Made by a program: the position numbers and the translations under genes
Assembly: GCF_963678635.1 (NCBI RefSeq)
Contig: NC_087071.1
Span: 29,258,120 to 29,322,119, forward strand
Origin: Symsagittifera roscoffensis
Taxonomy: Eukaryota; Xenacoelomorpha; Acoela; Convolutidae
Length of the DNA stretch: 64,000 nucleotides
Direction: 5' to 3'
Notes under the pieces: model-generated
Seen by the model: the letters and a program-made list of their open reading frames with translations, nothing else
What the model was told of the DNA's origin: nothing
Databases searched by the model: none
Shown: positions 11,749-22,632 of the stretch, in pieces
Layout: each line of letters opens with the position of its first letter
Numbering within the stretch: the first letter of the stretch is position 1

Positions 11749-12725
11749 AAACCCGCCTAAGACAGATCTCGAGCAGACAATAAAGCGAATCAGCAGCAAT
11801 CTAGTTGAGGGAAATATGAAGGCAGGAATAAGGCTGGCCACTTCCGATGTCCTGATTGCACTTTTTTCGGCTCCTAAAATTGGTATCTAAACACCCAAAA
11901 AGTGCAAACTCAAAAAACGTCAATACGTTTTTCGTAACTGAGTTCTTGGTGTAAAAAGCAGTTATTTTCTTTCAAAATGGTTCGGGAGCTGGTCCGGAAA
12001 AGATTGTTTTCCAAGTTTCAAAGACTTTATTAGTATATAAAGTCAAAGGATATATAATGGACTTCAAGAAACCGGGCTCAGTTTTTTAAAGTCGCTCTTC
12101 GAGCTACTAAACTTTATAGGTGAAGGTTAAGTACTCAAACAGCTGAGAACTTTTTTTGGAGCACACGTTATTGCCCTTGTAGAAATAGACGGATGTTTGC
12201 GACCGATTGCCATCGGGAACACGCTCAGGCGCATTTCGTCTAATTGCGCAGAGTGCAAGGCTTTCGCAGAGCAACAATGTTTTTTTGGGAGTTTTCAAGT
12301 AGGTTGTGGTACTAAAAGAGGAGCTGAAACTGATGCACGCTTCTTTAGAAGTTCGAGAAATCGTGATGACAACCCAAAGTGCTCAGTTTTAACTATTTCG
12401 CTTAAAAGAGAAATTATGCTGAATCACGTTTTTTCGAACCGCCCGGAGTTGTATAAAACACTCATTACGCCTTAGCTAAGACGAGTTACCTTTTTCCATC
12501 TTTACGTCGGAGGAGGGAACACAGCGGGGTGTTCCCGAGGCTCCACCGCTTTTTATTGAAACAATACAGACCCTAGTAAAAAGATTGAACCCAAAATATA
12601 AGTTTGGTATTTAGACGATGAAAACCTAGCCGACGTCTACAAGATACTGCTTCGATACCTTAAAATCATCCTGGTATCAGAAAAGACTGTAGCTAAAGCC
12701 CAAACACAGAAAAATGTGGGCTATA
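11749..12725 (+). repeat. RT-domain tandem unit 4, 3' truncated
   Basis: Starts like the other units and carries RPIAIGNTLRR (about 12197) and the LDD box (about 12612). At about 12725, just after the GGGCTATAATAAAAA block, the sequence jumps to the middle of the next unit. The thumb-like segment, the 115-bp spacer and the start of unit 5 (about 470 bp) are missing. The QGDP block is altered here (a GTG-to-GTT type change, so the Asp codon is lost). Confidence 0.55.
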
Positions 12726-13916
12726 ATAAAAATTGGTATTTAAACACCCAAAAATTGCAGATTTAAATGCCCAAACTCAAAAAACGTCAATATGTTTTTC
12801 GTAACTGAGTTCCTGGTGTAAAAAGCAGTTATTTTCTTTCAAAATTGTTCGGGAGCTGGTCCCGAAAAAAGATTGTTTTTCAAGTTTCGAAGTCTTTATT
12901 AATAAATAAAGTCAATGGATTTATAATGGACGTCAAGAAACCGGGCTCAGTTTCTTGAAGTCGCTCACCAAGCTACTAAACTTTATAGGTGAAGGTTAAG
13001 TATTCAAACAGCTAAGACCCTTTTCGGAGCAAAACTTAAGCCCTTGTAGAAATAGACGGAAGTTTGCGACCAATTGCCATCGGGAACACGCTCAGGCGCA
13101 ATTCGTCTAATTCCGCAGTGAGCAAGGCTTTTGCAGAGGGACAATGTTTTTTATGGGAGTTTCAAATAGGTTGTGGTACTAAAATAGGAGCTGAAATTGA
13201 TGCACGCTTCTTTAGAAACTCAAGAAGTCGTGATGACAACCAAAACGCTCAGTTTTAACTATTCCGATTAAAAGAGAAATTATGCTGAATCACGTTTTTT
13301 AGACTCGCCCGGAGTTGTATAAAAAAATTCATTGCGCCTAAACCAAAGACGATCTACCTTTTTTAAAGAAATTCCATCTTTACGTCGGGGGAGGGAACAC
13401 AGCAGGGTGATCCCGAGGCTCCACCGCTTTTTGTTGAAACAATACAGACCCTAGTAAAAAAGATTGAATCCAAAATATATGTTTGGTATTTAGACAATGG
13501 AAACCTAGCCGACGACTACAAGATACTGCTTCGATACCTTAAAATCATCCTGGTATCAGAAAAGACTGTAGCTTAAGCCCAAACACAAAAAAATGTGGGC
13601 TATAATAAAAATAAAATCTTAAGTTCAAATTGTAATCTTGTGCTCCCCTATAGGCCAGTCTTGTCAAAAAGAACTGCTAAAGAAGCAATAGCTGAGCTGT
13701 TAAAAATTTTGGACGTTATTGATAAGCTGGATGCACAATATGGTTTTTGCCTCATAAAAATGTGCTTTAAAAAGCCAAAACTGCAATAATTTTTGCGTAT
13801 ATGTCCTTGTTTTTTACTTCAGCTAAAAATTTCCAACACTGTTATTACGGGATACTTCAGTCCCCTTTTGTTCAGCCGACTTTTTTTAACCTTACGCAAC
13901 GCCCTTACTTGAGGAA
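12726..13916 (+). repeat. RT-domain tandem unit 5, 5' truncated
   Basis: Begins in mid-unit (TTGGTATTTAAACACC) because of the deletion it shares with unit 4. It keeps RPIAIGNTLRR (about 13065), the QGDP block (about 13395) and the thumb-like segment (13595-13789). The catalytic box reads LDN rather than LDD (about 13490-13498), so this unit could not encode an active RT. Confidence 0.55.
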
Positions 13917-15130
13917 ATCCGCCTAAGACAGATCTCGAGCAGACAATAAAGCGAATCAGCAGCAATCTAGTTGAGCGAAATATGAAGGCAGGAATAAGGC
14001 TGGCCACTTCCGATGACCTGATTGCACTTTTTTCGGCTCCTAACTTTTAAAAAATGGGTATCTAAATACCCATAAAGTGCAGACTTAAAAGCCCAAACTC
14101 AAAAAACGTCAAAATGTTTTTCGTAACTGAGTTCTTGGTGTAAAAAGCAGTTATGTTCATTCAAAATGGTTCGGGAGCTGTTCCGGAAAAGATTGTTTTT
14201 CAAGTTTCAAAGACTATATTAGTACATAAAGTCAATGGATATATAATGGACTTCAAGAAACCGGGCTCAGTTTCTTGAAGCCGCTCACCAAGCTACTAAA
14301 CTTTATAGGCGAAGGTTAAGTACTCAATCAGCTGAGACCTTTTTTTGGAGCACAACTTATAGCCTTTGTAGAAATAGACGGAAGTTTGCGACCGATTGCC
14401 ATCGGGAACACGCTCAGGCGCATCTCGTCTAATTGCGCAGAGTGCAAGGCTTTCGCAGAGCAACAATGTTTTTTTAAGAGTTTTCAAGTAGGTTGTGGTA
14501 CTAAAAGAGGAGCTGAAACTGATGCACGCTTCTTTAGAAGTTCGAGAACTCGTGATGACAACCCAAAGTGCTCAGTTTTAACTATTTCGCTTAAAAGAGA
14601 AATTATGCTGAATCAAGTTTTTCGAACCGCCCGGAGTTGTATAAAACACTCACTACACCTAAACTAAGACGAGTTACCTTTTTAACAGAAATTCCATCTT
14701 TACGTCGGAGGAGAAACACAGCAGGGTGATCCCGAGGCTCCACCGCTTTTTGTTGAAACAATACAGACCCTAGTAAAAAAAGAATAAACCCAAAATATAA
14801 GTTTGGTATTTCGACGATGGAAACCTAGCCGACGTCTACAAGATACTGCTTCGATACCTTAAAGTCATCCTGGTATCAGAAAAGACTGTAGCTAAAGCCC
14901 AAACACAGAAAAATGTGGGCTATAATAAAAATAAAATCTAAAGTTCAGATTGTAATCTTGTGCTCCCCAATAAGCCAGTATTGTCAAAAAGAACTGCTAT
15001 AGAAGCAATAGCTAAGCTTTTAAAGATTTCGGACGTTATTGATAAGCTGGATGCACAATATGGTTTTTACGTCATAAAAATGTGCTTTGACGTGCCAAAA
15101 CTGCAATAATTTTTGCGTAAATGTCCTTTT
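13917..15130 (+). repeat. RT-domain tandem unit 6 (last)
   Basis: Carries all blocks, RPIAIGNTLRR at about 14387 and QGDP at about 14713; the catalytic box reads YFDD-like rather than YLDD (about 14809). The unit ends at about 15130 in a T-run, where the array leaves the repeat and continues into the C-terminal part of the element without the 115-bp spacer. Confidence 0.55.
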
Positions 15131-15214
15131 TTTTTGCAAAATGATTTCTTGGGAAAACATAATTGAACATTGAGAAACTTTTTCTTAACCTAACAAATGT
15201 GAAATGAAGGATAG

Positions 15215-15350
15215 CCATTTTTTACAAGCTGCTCTCCGGGCAACCAAAGATGTCTTGGGTGTATCTTCCGCTCGCCTACTAGCTCTACCCGCCTTTTTAG
15301 CCTCAGCAGTTAGAGCGGGAGCTCCAATAAACGAGAATTTTGGCTGGAAC
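15215..15350 (+). pseudogene. RT-element post-palm fragment
   Basis: A plus-strand stretch reads QAALRATKDVLGVSSARLLA then LPAFLASAVRAGAP. This matches in pattern the GGLGVRSA...APSAFLASA segment that follows the RT palm in this retroelement family. It lies between the RT array and the C-terminal Cys/His region, as expected for one element. Confidence 0.45.
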
Positions 15351-15589
15351 ATATTAATTAGAACTTTGGGTTGATTCAGCAAAATGAAACGTAGCTACGA
15401 AAATTGAATTCAAATAAATTGGATGGAACCCATTTTCGATACAGAAATTTCACAAATGATTTTGAATTTAGAATCTACTGATGTGGAAAGGCTTAAAACT
15501 TGCAAGATAAGTTCAGTTTGCAATGCTTAAATGTCAAACCACGCATAAATCTTAAATTGAATTTTTTGAATCAGTAGCTTAGAGATGCA

Positions 15590-15960
15590 ATTGGACACCT
15601 TTACAAAATTTGCCAATAGCCCAATGCGTTTGCGAAAAAGATGTAACCGAAGATGGATGGCATAGATTATCTTGTCTCAAACGTGCAGGGAATTTCTCTG
15701 CGCATTCAAGTTTGAATACCGTTATAACGCAAAGTCTCGCCTCCAATAACATTCTTTCTGTTTTAGAGCCACGACAGATCAGAGGGTAGATCAAAAGCGA
15801 CCAGACGGTTTGATGCTTGTCCGATGAGCTTTTGGCAGGCAGCACCTGTAGAAATTAAGGGTAGATGACTCCCTAGCCCCAAATGGAACTCCCTAGCCAC
15901 AAGCTCGGTTTGTTATTTTGGAACGGATGCGGCCGAGGCTGGAGATCGAAAATCTGACAA
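15590..15960 (+). pseudogene. RT-element C-terminal Cys/His and nuclease-like fragment
   Basis: The plus strand shows a Cys...EDGWHRLSC pattern, a run resembling HSSLNTVITQSLASNNILS then LEP, and an RPDG-like trace after a frame change. Family knowledge: RT elements with a C-terminal CCHC motif followed by an RPD motif carry a restriction-like endonuclease. A diverged copy of the same region lies at 3980-4270. Frames are broken in both. Confidence 0.4.
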
Positions 15961-16473
15961 AAATAAAGACTTAATTAATTATGGATTTTTTTTGTTCATT
16001 GGCTTCTGAAGTTCAGGTTGCCACCGGCTTTAGCACTGAGATTTTTTTAAATTAAGTTTTGTAAGAACAAGTGCACGTGTACCGAGGAACCCAAGGCAAG
16101 TAGTTTTCTTAAGCAGATTATCTCTCTCGCAAAACAGGTTCCGAACGCTTCTTATGTAATTGGCACTATTACTCATAAAACTCTTTTCGAAGAAAATTCT
16201 TATTTGCAGAGCCAAGGGAACAAAAGCGCAGCTTTACCTAACCATATGATAGAACCTAGCCTCGTATAAAGTCAGAATCTTTGAGTCACTTTCAACTCCG
16301 GTTTATTCGGTGCCCGTGTTAGTTTTCTCAATCTGGTTGGCTTGATTCCCAACCATTTGACTCCCTTAACTTCAATCCACATTATTCTTTAAGATTTTGA
16401 CTGGATAATGTGATGAAATGACTCTTGCCTCTAACCTCGTTAACTCTGATACCTTCGACCTTCTAGTAGCAGC

Positions 16474-16546
<73 letters not shown>
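16474..16546 (+). repeat. (AGT)n trinucleotide microsatellite
   Basis: About 24 perfect AGT units, preceded by two interrupted AGC units. It lies between the 3' end of the RT element and the solo LTR; it may mark the 3' end of the RT element. Confidence 0.95.
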
Positions 16547-16612
16547 AAAGACTCAATTCCATAAAAATAGGAAGTACAACATTAAACATAACACTTGAAT
16601 TGAATAAATGAA

Positions 16613-17465
16613 TGTCACATCCGACCAGAATGTATCAAAAATCAATTCGACTTCGAATTCTTATTATATCATCTGACTGAGGAAATTGACGGTTTTGACG
16701 AATTAGTGGTGCTAATTGGACGATTGAACGAATCAAGAATGGTTAGTTTGGCCTGACATGCTGATTTTTAAATTTTGCGAAAAGACAGAACAACAATAAT
16801 CTGATATGCAGAAGAGTCGGAAGAAAAACAAGGACGAACTGAGAAAATATAGTGATTTACGATCATTCCAAGTTGTAACGATTGTGCCTGTACAATCGTT
16901 ACAAAGCTATTCCTGAGAACCAGGAAGGGTATTGGGACGATGTGCCCAACCTTCCGGAAAGCGACAAGACAGCTCTTCGTCCGGATTCAAGAATTCGGAA
17001 GGGTCTTCTGAGAGAACTTAAACATTATTTTACCAAACTTTTAGCCTCCTGGAATGTCTTGAATTGAATATAATTAAGACCAATTTCATTTTCAGAATAT
17101 GAGAAGCTAGGAGTTGAGGGAAAGGGTTGACCCATCTCAAATGCGAACGATGATTTTTTCTGAACAAAAACAATAGTAATAAAATAAATAAATTGTAGCC
17201 CTGTTTTTAGGAGTGACCTCTTGGTCTGGAGATACTGAGTACCAGCCATGAGCTCACTTTTTTCGTTTGTAATTGAGTTAACTTGAGCGTGCTGTCCGAA
17301 GCCGGAAACAGTAACGTTTTTGTCGACCCGATGTTAAAAGGACCACACAAAGAACGAGCTTTGGCAGAGTCGGTGAAAAGCATGTAGAGCTGTGTTGAGA
17401 CGCTAGCCAGTCGTTTTATAACCTAGCTTTTTCCCGTCAATGTGTACTTCCGGGCGAATGTTACA
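16613..17465 (+). mobile_element. Solo LTR, diverged relative of the 24-kb element's LTR
   Basis: Starts TGTCACATCCGACCAGAATG and ends ...CTTCCGGGCGAATGTTACA, with the same ordered blocks as the LTR at 25689-26608: the hairpin, the CTTCCGGAA...TTCGGAAGGG pair, CCTGTTTTTAGGAGTGACCT, CAGCCATGAGCTCACT, AACGTTTTTGTCGACCCGAT and GCTAGCCAGTCGT. Length 853 bp against 920. It is clearly more diverged from both LTRs than they are from each other, so it is an older or different subfamily. No internal region and no obvious target duplication (flanks ATGAA and GGAAA) are seen. Confidence 0.8.
16873..16904 (+). promoter_or_regulatory. Hairpin in solo LTR (13-bp perfect stem, 6-nt loop)
   Basis: Arms TTGTAACGATTGT and ACAATCGTTACAA are perfect inverted complements around GCCTGT. 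The position is the same as the hairpin in the LTRs of the large element, but two base pairs of the stem differ, both by paired changes. Confidence 0.75.
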
Positions 17466-17543
17466 GGAAAATATTGATAAATATAAAGTACTTTACAAGG
17501 TAAGGAGATACTTCGGACCGGCATATAGAACAGTTACAGTTAC

Positions 17544-17843
17544 TTAAAAGGTGCAAGAGTTTTTAAAGTCAAAGTAATGAGTTTTAAAGAAAAAATGCAA
17601 TGAATGTATAAATGAGGAAAGAGGGCTTTCAAAGTTTATCACAATCAGAAATAACAAATAGTTGGATAGTTTAAGTGCACGAACAAAGAAGTTGTTATCT
17701 GACTTGAATTTGTGATAATGTTGGATGTCGAAAAGGTTGTTTTTATTTGATCGTGTTGTACGAGACCAGTATTTGAGACGAGGATTTTTGGACGTTTCTA
17801 CTTTCTTATTTACAATTTTCCATAGATCTTCTCGTGCATCCAA
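17544..17843 (-). pseudogene. LINE ORF2 C-terminal fragment
   Basis: The 99 codons hold an RTTRSN...KSDNNFFVRA...LSN pattern and a terminal SSFIHSLHFFFKTHYFDF stretch. This is the usual C-terminus of CR1/Jockey-like ORF2 proteins (RTRSN, FF-x-R, W/Y-N, then an SFK-like end). It follows the end of the larger LINE in the same orientation, so it is a separate 5'-truncated copy or a diverged duplicate. Confidence 0.5.
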
Positions 17844-17881
17844 TATAATAGTAATCAGAATAATTTTAAAAGTTTAGTTTT

Positions 17882-18172
17882 CTAATGTTTTTTACAGTTC
17901 ATGCATCGGCAGTCAATTCTCCACGAGCATGGATCGTTTTTGTTGAATTTCTCTTTTAAATATCTCCAGAAAGCATTCGTTTTTAATTCTTTTATGTTTT
18001 TGAGCTCCATGACATCGAATTTGGGGTGTTCATTCAAAGCGTTTGTAATATTACAGGCTCTCAGGAAAAAGTCAGATTCTGATTTTTGCAGTCGAAACTG
18101 TTTGCTTCGTATTTTTTCATACTCGGATATCTTGTTTGTCCTTTTTCCCAAACACGTATGAATTTTTTCCAT
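17882..18172 (-). pseudogene. LINE ORF2 C-terminus with terminal Cys-rich tail
   Basis: The 96 codons show the late ORF2 pattern (QFRLQKSESDFFLRA, a degenerate WN-LP region, then an FWRYLKE segment) and end in DPCSWRIDCRCMNC. A CTW-type sequence followed by a Cys-x-Cys-x2-Cys tail is common at the end of CR1/Rex1-like ORF2 proteins. It belongs downstream of the RT at 19330-18219. Confidence 0.5.
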
Positions 18173-18218
18173 TTAGGTCAGTTTTTCCAGCTAGAATTTT
18201 GCGCAGTAGCAGTGGAAT

Positions 18219-18458
18219 CTAGAGTTGATGATAAATTGACAGAGGAAGGATATGTAGGAAAATCAATCGATCTTCGTTTTTTTGAGTTGGACTCAATATC
18301 CATGCTGTTGCTTTCTTTTGTACACTTTCAATTATTTTGAGGTCTCTTTTTGAGGGTTTCCAAATGATGAGCCATGCCTTACAATAGATGCAACATATGA
18401 TTTGTATGATTTTATTTTCATGGCCTTTGTTGTTATTTTGGAGATGTTTTTTTTTCAC
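18219..18458 (-). pseudogene. LINE RT thumb/connection fragment
   Basis: Shows the YCKAWLIIWKPSKRDLKIIE then SVQKKATAWIL pattern, the classic segment after the RT palm in Jockey/CR1-type LINEs (YG-x-WxP...IExxQrrat). Continuous in order with the RT at 18720-19112 but in another frame. Confidence 0.55.
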
Positions 18459-18719
18459 AGCGCATAATGCTTTCAGAGCTTTGGCAGATCTATTTGTAGC
18501 ATTTTCAGTCCAACTTAATGTGCTAGTGATTATAAGACCTTAATCTTTCATTTGTGCTTTTGGTTTTTGACACATATACTGCCTGGAATTTTTTACACAC
18601 CAGTTCCAAATTCTCTTCGTATCGATATTTAAAACTAATGGGTCATTGCAAACAGTTTTGTATCCGTCTGCGTAGCCTTGTAAACTTGCTGACACCGCAC
18701 AATCTGGTAGGTCTTTTAT

Positions 18720-19112
18720 TTAGAGAATAAACATCAAAGATCCCTGAACTGACCCCTGAGGCACACCACTGTGTACTGGTAATGGCTCGGATACTGCTTG
18801 TCCCATGCGAACGGTTTGATTTCTATCTGTTAGATAATTTTTTAGTAGCTTTAAGCATTGTCCTGTGAAACCAAATCTCCTAATTTTTTTAATTATCATT
18901 GCGTGGTTCACTTTGTCGAATGCCTTTCGGAAATCTTGGTAGAGCCAAGCCAGGTAATTTGTTTCGATATTATCAAAGTAAGTATATACCTCATGGAGAT
19001 ACTCAATGAGGTTTGTAACAGTAAATCGTTTTTGTCGGAAGCCATGTTGTGAGTTTGAGATGCTGAAATTTACTGATGAAATCATTTTATCGAAAATTAA
19101 TTTTTCTAACAC
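18720..19112 (-). pseudogene. LINE reverse transcriptase, palm fragment
   Basis: The 130 codons carry RT motif 2-4 features: NSQHGFRQKRFTVTNL, LYQDFRKAFDKVNHAMII (motif A with its catalytic Asp) and HSGVPQGSVQGSLMFIL (motif B). Upstream on the same strand, in a different frame at about 19240-19115, is FKEGDKQLVSNYRPISLL (motif 0/1). The YADD box that should follow is lost in the broken region after 18720. This is a Jockey/CR1/L2-type RT. Confidence 0.7.
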
Positions 19113-20049
19113 CTTTGAGATAACCGTTAGCAGACTTATTGGTCGGTAGTTTGAGACAAGTTGTTTGTCTCCCTCTTTGAAGATAGGAACAATTTCGCTT
19201 ATTTTCTATAGTGACGAAAAAACAAATTTATTAGCAACTGTGTTAAAAAATAGATACAGAGATTTAGAGATAGAACAGCTTAGTTTTTTCAAAAGAATGT
19301 TTCGTAGGTTATCAGGTTTTTTGGCTTTGTTGATATCCAAGTTTTAAAGGATTGTTTCGATTTCCGTTGCGGTAAAATGGAAATTCGCTATTTTACATGC
19401 GAGAAGGGTTGTTCTCACCTACATAGAGGGAGTGGCTAAAAATTGACTGAAAGTTTTTATTAAACAAATTGGCTTAATCGATATTTGATGTAGCTTTTTG
19501 ATCATCCAGGTAGACAACACCTGGGATTGTATCTGTTTTTCTGTTTTTTGAAATATTTTCGCAATTTTGAGAAGTTACCACCAACAAATAAGTTTTCTTC
19601 GTATACTCTTTGGTCTTCGCTTAAGTTTAACTCGAGGTGTTTTTCAAATGTCTTCAGTTTGTCTAACTGACATTCGGTCGTTTTTTCCACATTTTCTGCG
19701 CATCGTATCCATAATTTTGATGATATTTGACGTTTCAGATGTTACCCAAGGCGCCAGAGAACTTCGATTTTTGTTTTCCTGGCAATGTGCTTTTCGACTA
19801 TGTTAAGTAGCCAAGTGTACCACAGTTCAGTCATTAGATCAACATTGTTGTAGCAGTATGGGTTAAATGGGTTTTCATTGATGTATTGATTTATTTCGTC
19901 CCAGTTATCTTTCGAGAATATGAATACCTGGAGGCCATTGCGGTCATTTACTTCTTTTTCTCTGATGTAATTTTTTTAAATTAAGTTGAGTTTTGCGTGG
20001 CAAGGAGGTTGATCCGTTTTATTGTCTCTTTTAACGAGATTTAATAAAT

Positions 20050-20765
20050 CTGGGTGGTTGCAGAGTATTGAGTCTAGTTGTCTTTTTTCTTTTCCCGTTA
20101 TCATTTGTTCGAAGTTAAGTTTTGCAAGAGCGTCCAGAAAGGCCTGTTCATCTTCATCGGAGGAGATTAGGGTCGACCAGTCCGTTTGAGCAAATTGATG
20201 TCTCCAGTAATCATCACGTTTCTTACGTTTAATTCTATTTGTTTTTGCCTAACAAAATATAGAAAATTCAATAGGGTTTTTGACGACCAGCGTTAATCGC
20301 TTCCTTTGGGGGCACAGTATATGCAAGCTATAATGACGGGGCTTATGATCAACGTTATGACTATTAGGCAGTCATTGAAAGTTGAGGGTATGCAGTAGTG
20401 AGGTATTTCGTGGTTTATCCCAATTTTAACACCTCCGTGTTTTGATTTGCCGTTAACGCTTTGCTTTCATTCCTATGGACGTTAAATTTGTCAAGAAATA
20501 ATGCTCCTGTCGTAACATTTTCAGTTAACCATGTCTCTGTTAGACAATTGATATCGTAGATGTTTTTAGATTGGATGGCCTTCGAAAAGAGAGTTCTTTT
20601 CTAGAAATTTCTAAGATGCTTCTGACATTATAGAATAGTAGATTAGCTTTTTGTCTTAGTCAATTGTTGTCTGTTATTTCAGATTTAAGCGATATCACTA
20701 TCCATTGGTTTCCATCTCTTTTGTATAGCTTGCCATCCCTTACCCTAAAGTCATTCTTATTTTGC
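20050..20765 (-). pseudogene. LINE APE-type endonuclease, decayed
   Basis: Minus-strand frames show KHGGVKIGINHEIPHY (about 20460-20410), IIACIYCAPKGS (about 20345-20305) and MITGDINL (about 20215-20190). HGGV, iYrPP and GDFN-like motifs in this order are the hallmarks of the apurinic-like endonuclease of LINEs. Several stops and one or two frameshifts interrupt it. It lies between ORF1 and RT, as expected. Confidence 0.55.
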
Positions 20766-20800
20766 CCCTGATCCATAAGTTTTCTTTTTTACTTTAAAGA

Positions 20801-21235
20801 TTAGTTTTCTATCGCGGCTTCTTCGTTTGTTAGTTCCTTGCTTATGAAAACTGCAGCTCCATAGTTTTTCAGTTTTCGTGCTGATGATAAGATTAGCCGT
20901 TTCAGCCATACATTTGGCAGTTTAGGAAGTATCGTTCTGGCACGATCATTACCTCTTTGGCCTAGTCTAATCAAGTCGTTGAATTTACATTCAACCTCCA
21001 TATGAGTCAAGATTTTCTGTACTTCGCAAAAGTCGTGTACTTGGTGCTTTCTAGGATCCTTGTCATCGCTCTCTTCTACTCCTCCTATCCTTAATTGTAA
21101 TGTCGAATTAATGTTATTGTTTTTGTCCGATGTGGTTAAGTTTAATTCCTTTTGATTTGGTTTTATTTCTGGTTGTTTTGCTGGTTTTGATAGTATGTTT
21201 TTATTTTCCAAAACTGTCTCCTTAAGTTCTTTCAT
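20801..21235 (-). pseudogene. LINE ORF1, RRM-like nucleic-acid-binding region
   Basis: After an Asn/Lys-rich start, the segment LQLRIGGVEESDDKD, then LIRLGQRGNDRARTILPKL and KRLILSSARKLKN follows the pattern of the RRM-like domain in type II LINE ORF1 proteins (an LRI-GV-E strand, an RLG loop, RP-like strand, basic helix). These proteins bind the element RNA. Upstream in the same strand sits a PHD-like finger (21484-21290), separated by a stop codon. Confidence 0.5.
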
Positions 21236-21284
21236 CTAATTCTCCTCTTTTACTGGTTTTGCCAGTAGTGACTTTATCTTTCCT

Positions 21285-21484
21285 TGCTGGTTTGCTGAAA
21301 CGCACGTGTTACACAGTAAAAGTATGTGCATGCCCAATTCCTTTATACCTGATAAGGCGCTGTTACTAAGTTTGGTGCACTTTGCTGTCAGATGCATTCT
21401 ACATCCACATGTTATGCAATCAAAAGATTGCTCTCTTGCATTTTTTTTGATATTGCAATTTTTTCATGTATTTTCCGCCATTAT
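21285..21484 (-). pseudogene. PHD-like zinc finger at the start of the LINE ORF1
   Basis: Starting at ATG 21484, the frame gives a Cys pattern N-C-N, then CITCGCRMHLTAKC, then LLLCNTC, i.e. a C4HC3-like arrangement. One expected early Cys position is a TGA stop, a likely single-base loss. PHD fingers at the N-terminus of ORF1 are known in CR1-like LINEs. Confidence 0.45.
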
Positions 21485-21501
21485 GGAGGTGTTTTTTATT
21501 T

Positions 21502-21657
21502 CAACCGGTGGTGTCTAAGGGCACCTTTGGAGGAAATAGGACAGGGACCCAAACTCTCACCGGTGGTACCTGAGGGTACCTTTGGTAAAAACTTCGGGAC
21601 TTGTTTTAGTTTTGAATGACTGTGGTGCCTAGGGGTACCTTTGGAAAATCAATAATA
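21502..21657 (-). repeat. Three 24-bp repeats before the LINE ORF1 (GGTACC core)
   Basis: On the plus strand, three copies of GGTGGTxxCTxAGGGxACCTTTGG lie at about 21503, 21561 and 21630, 58 and 69 bp apart. Each is partly self-complementary around GGTACC. They sit just 5' (in element orientation) of the PHD/ORF1 start, so they may be promoter or RNA elements of the LINE. That role is inference. Confidence 0.6.
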
Positions 21658-21799
21658 AAAAATACTAACTGTTCTATTGGCGTGGTTGATACAAATGGCT
21701 ACAGTGGCAGATGTTTGTTTTACAGTTGAGAATTTTTGTGTTTCCTGCGTCGTTAAATTGTTTCTTTTTTGTATTTTGAATACAAAACTTTTTTTTTGG

Positions 21800-22284
21800 C
21801 TAGCATTTGACGTTAATCAGACCGTCGTTGTTGAGGTGAACTTTATCTAATTTGAAATAGCGTCTGCCAGACGTGAACTACTGAACTACTGACACTTCGA
21901 TATTTCCACTCAGCTTTTTGTTTGAATCTGAGAGATTTTCTTTCTGCTGTTGCTTTGACGATATCCTTCGTTACACTCGCTCTCTCTCTATTTTTGTAGC
22001 TTTCAGGAATTCACAGGACAAAGACGCTGCTGCGGGTTCTCTGGCAGGCAGAATCAGCAAGTTCTATCAAAACCGTCAAAGAGGTCGTTTCCTCCAATGA
22101 AAAGTATGATGATTTCAAAGCGACCTGCGGGTGGAATATAGTAGTATAAGTGCCTGATGCTGACCCCAGGGAGCGACAAGATGTTGAGGTTTCCGGCTTC
22201 TAGGAATCTCGCTCGGGAATCCGCAAGGAATAGGTACTTTGTTGGTGCTTCTTTGAATATATCAAACCTCGAGAATCCAGTCAT
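21800..22284 (-). pseudogene. SGNH-hydrolase-like domain, minus strand
   Basis: The first 76 codons give LFLADSRARFLE (block I, ADS in place of GDS) and IILFIGGNDLFDG (block III, GGND). After a stop at 22054 another frame supplies DKVHLNNDGL (about 21840-21810), which fits block V (D-x2-H). Together these are the Ser, Asn and Asp-x2-His landmarks of an SGNH/GDSL fold. The break between block III and V makes this copy non-functional as it stands. Confidence 0.5.
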
Positions 22285-22632
22285 AAAATCTTGTTTCTAA
22301 AATCCTCCCATTGGAGGCCTTTCACACAAGATTTGAGACATCATTATATAAAACACACTATTTAATAACATCTGCTCGTGCAACCAAGATCTTTGATATC
22401 CTTAATTTGCCTCAGAATTGATTCATTAAAAAAAGGGGGGTCCTTAAAATGGGCCCTTTGTCACGCGACGGTACGTGCACAGGTTGGATAGGGCCATACC
22501 AACGCTATATAACAACATCGACAAAATTTTTTGAATAAATCAAGTCTATTTTAATGCATCAAGAGAATTTTCAATTAAAATCTACCCTCCTCGATTACAG
22601 CACAGATAGATTTGTCTATGTTTGATGTTTTT

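Larger units (their letters stand above)
6960..16390 (+). mobile_element. Decayed non-LTR-like RT element with an internal six-fold tandem amplification
   Basis: Leader homologous to 3230-3680 (6960-7440), N-terminal traces (about 7500-7600, a VLKRVPKDSL-like stretch), six RT-domain units (7774-15130), then the post-palm region (15215-15350, LPAFLASAV) and a C-terminal Cys/His plus nuclease-like region (15600-15960). The order N-term, RT, thumb, Cys/His, RPDG-like segment is that of one family of metazoan RT elements with a C-terminal domain; RPD-type motifs are known from the restriction-like endonuclease of R2/CRE-type LINEs. That identification is inference. All parts contain stops and frameshifts. 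Confidence 0.6.
17882..22330 (-). mobile_element. Minus-strand APE-type LINE (SGNH-like region, PHD, RRM-like ORF1, endonuclease, RT)
   Basis: On the minus strand one meets, in order, an SGNH-like domain (22284-21800), three GGTACC-type repeats (21657-21500), a PHD-like finger and an RRM-like ORF1 (21484-20801), an APE endonuclease (about 20760-20050), an RT (about 19330-18560) and a C-terminal Cys-rich end (18172-17882). Stops and frameshifts occur throughout. CR1-like LINEs with esterase and PHD domains are established in the literature; the assignment of the SGNH region to this element rather than to a neighbour is inference from position. Confidence 0.6.

Noticed and set aside
16613-17465. 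A third LTR of the same 24-kb insertion
   Set aside because: It is far more diverged than the two flanking LTRs are from each other and is separated by two LINE-type elements, so it is an independent older insertion.
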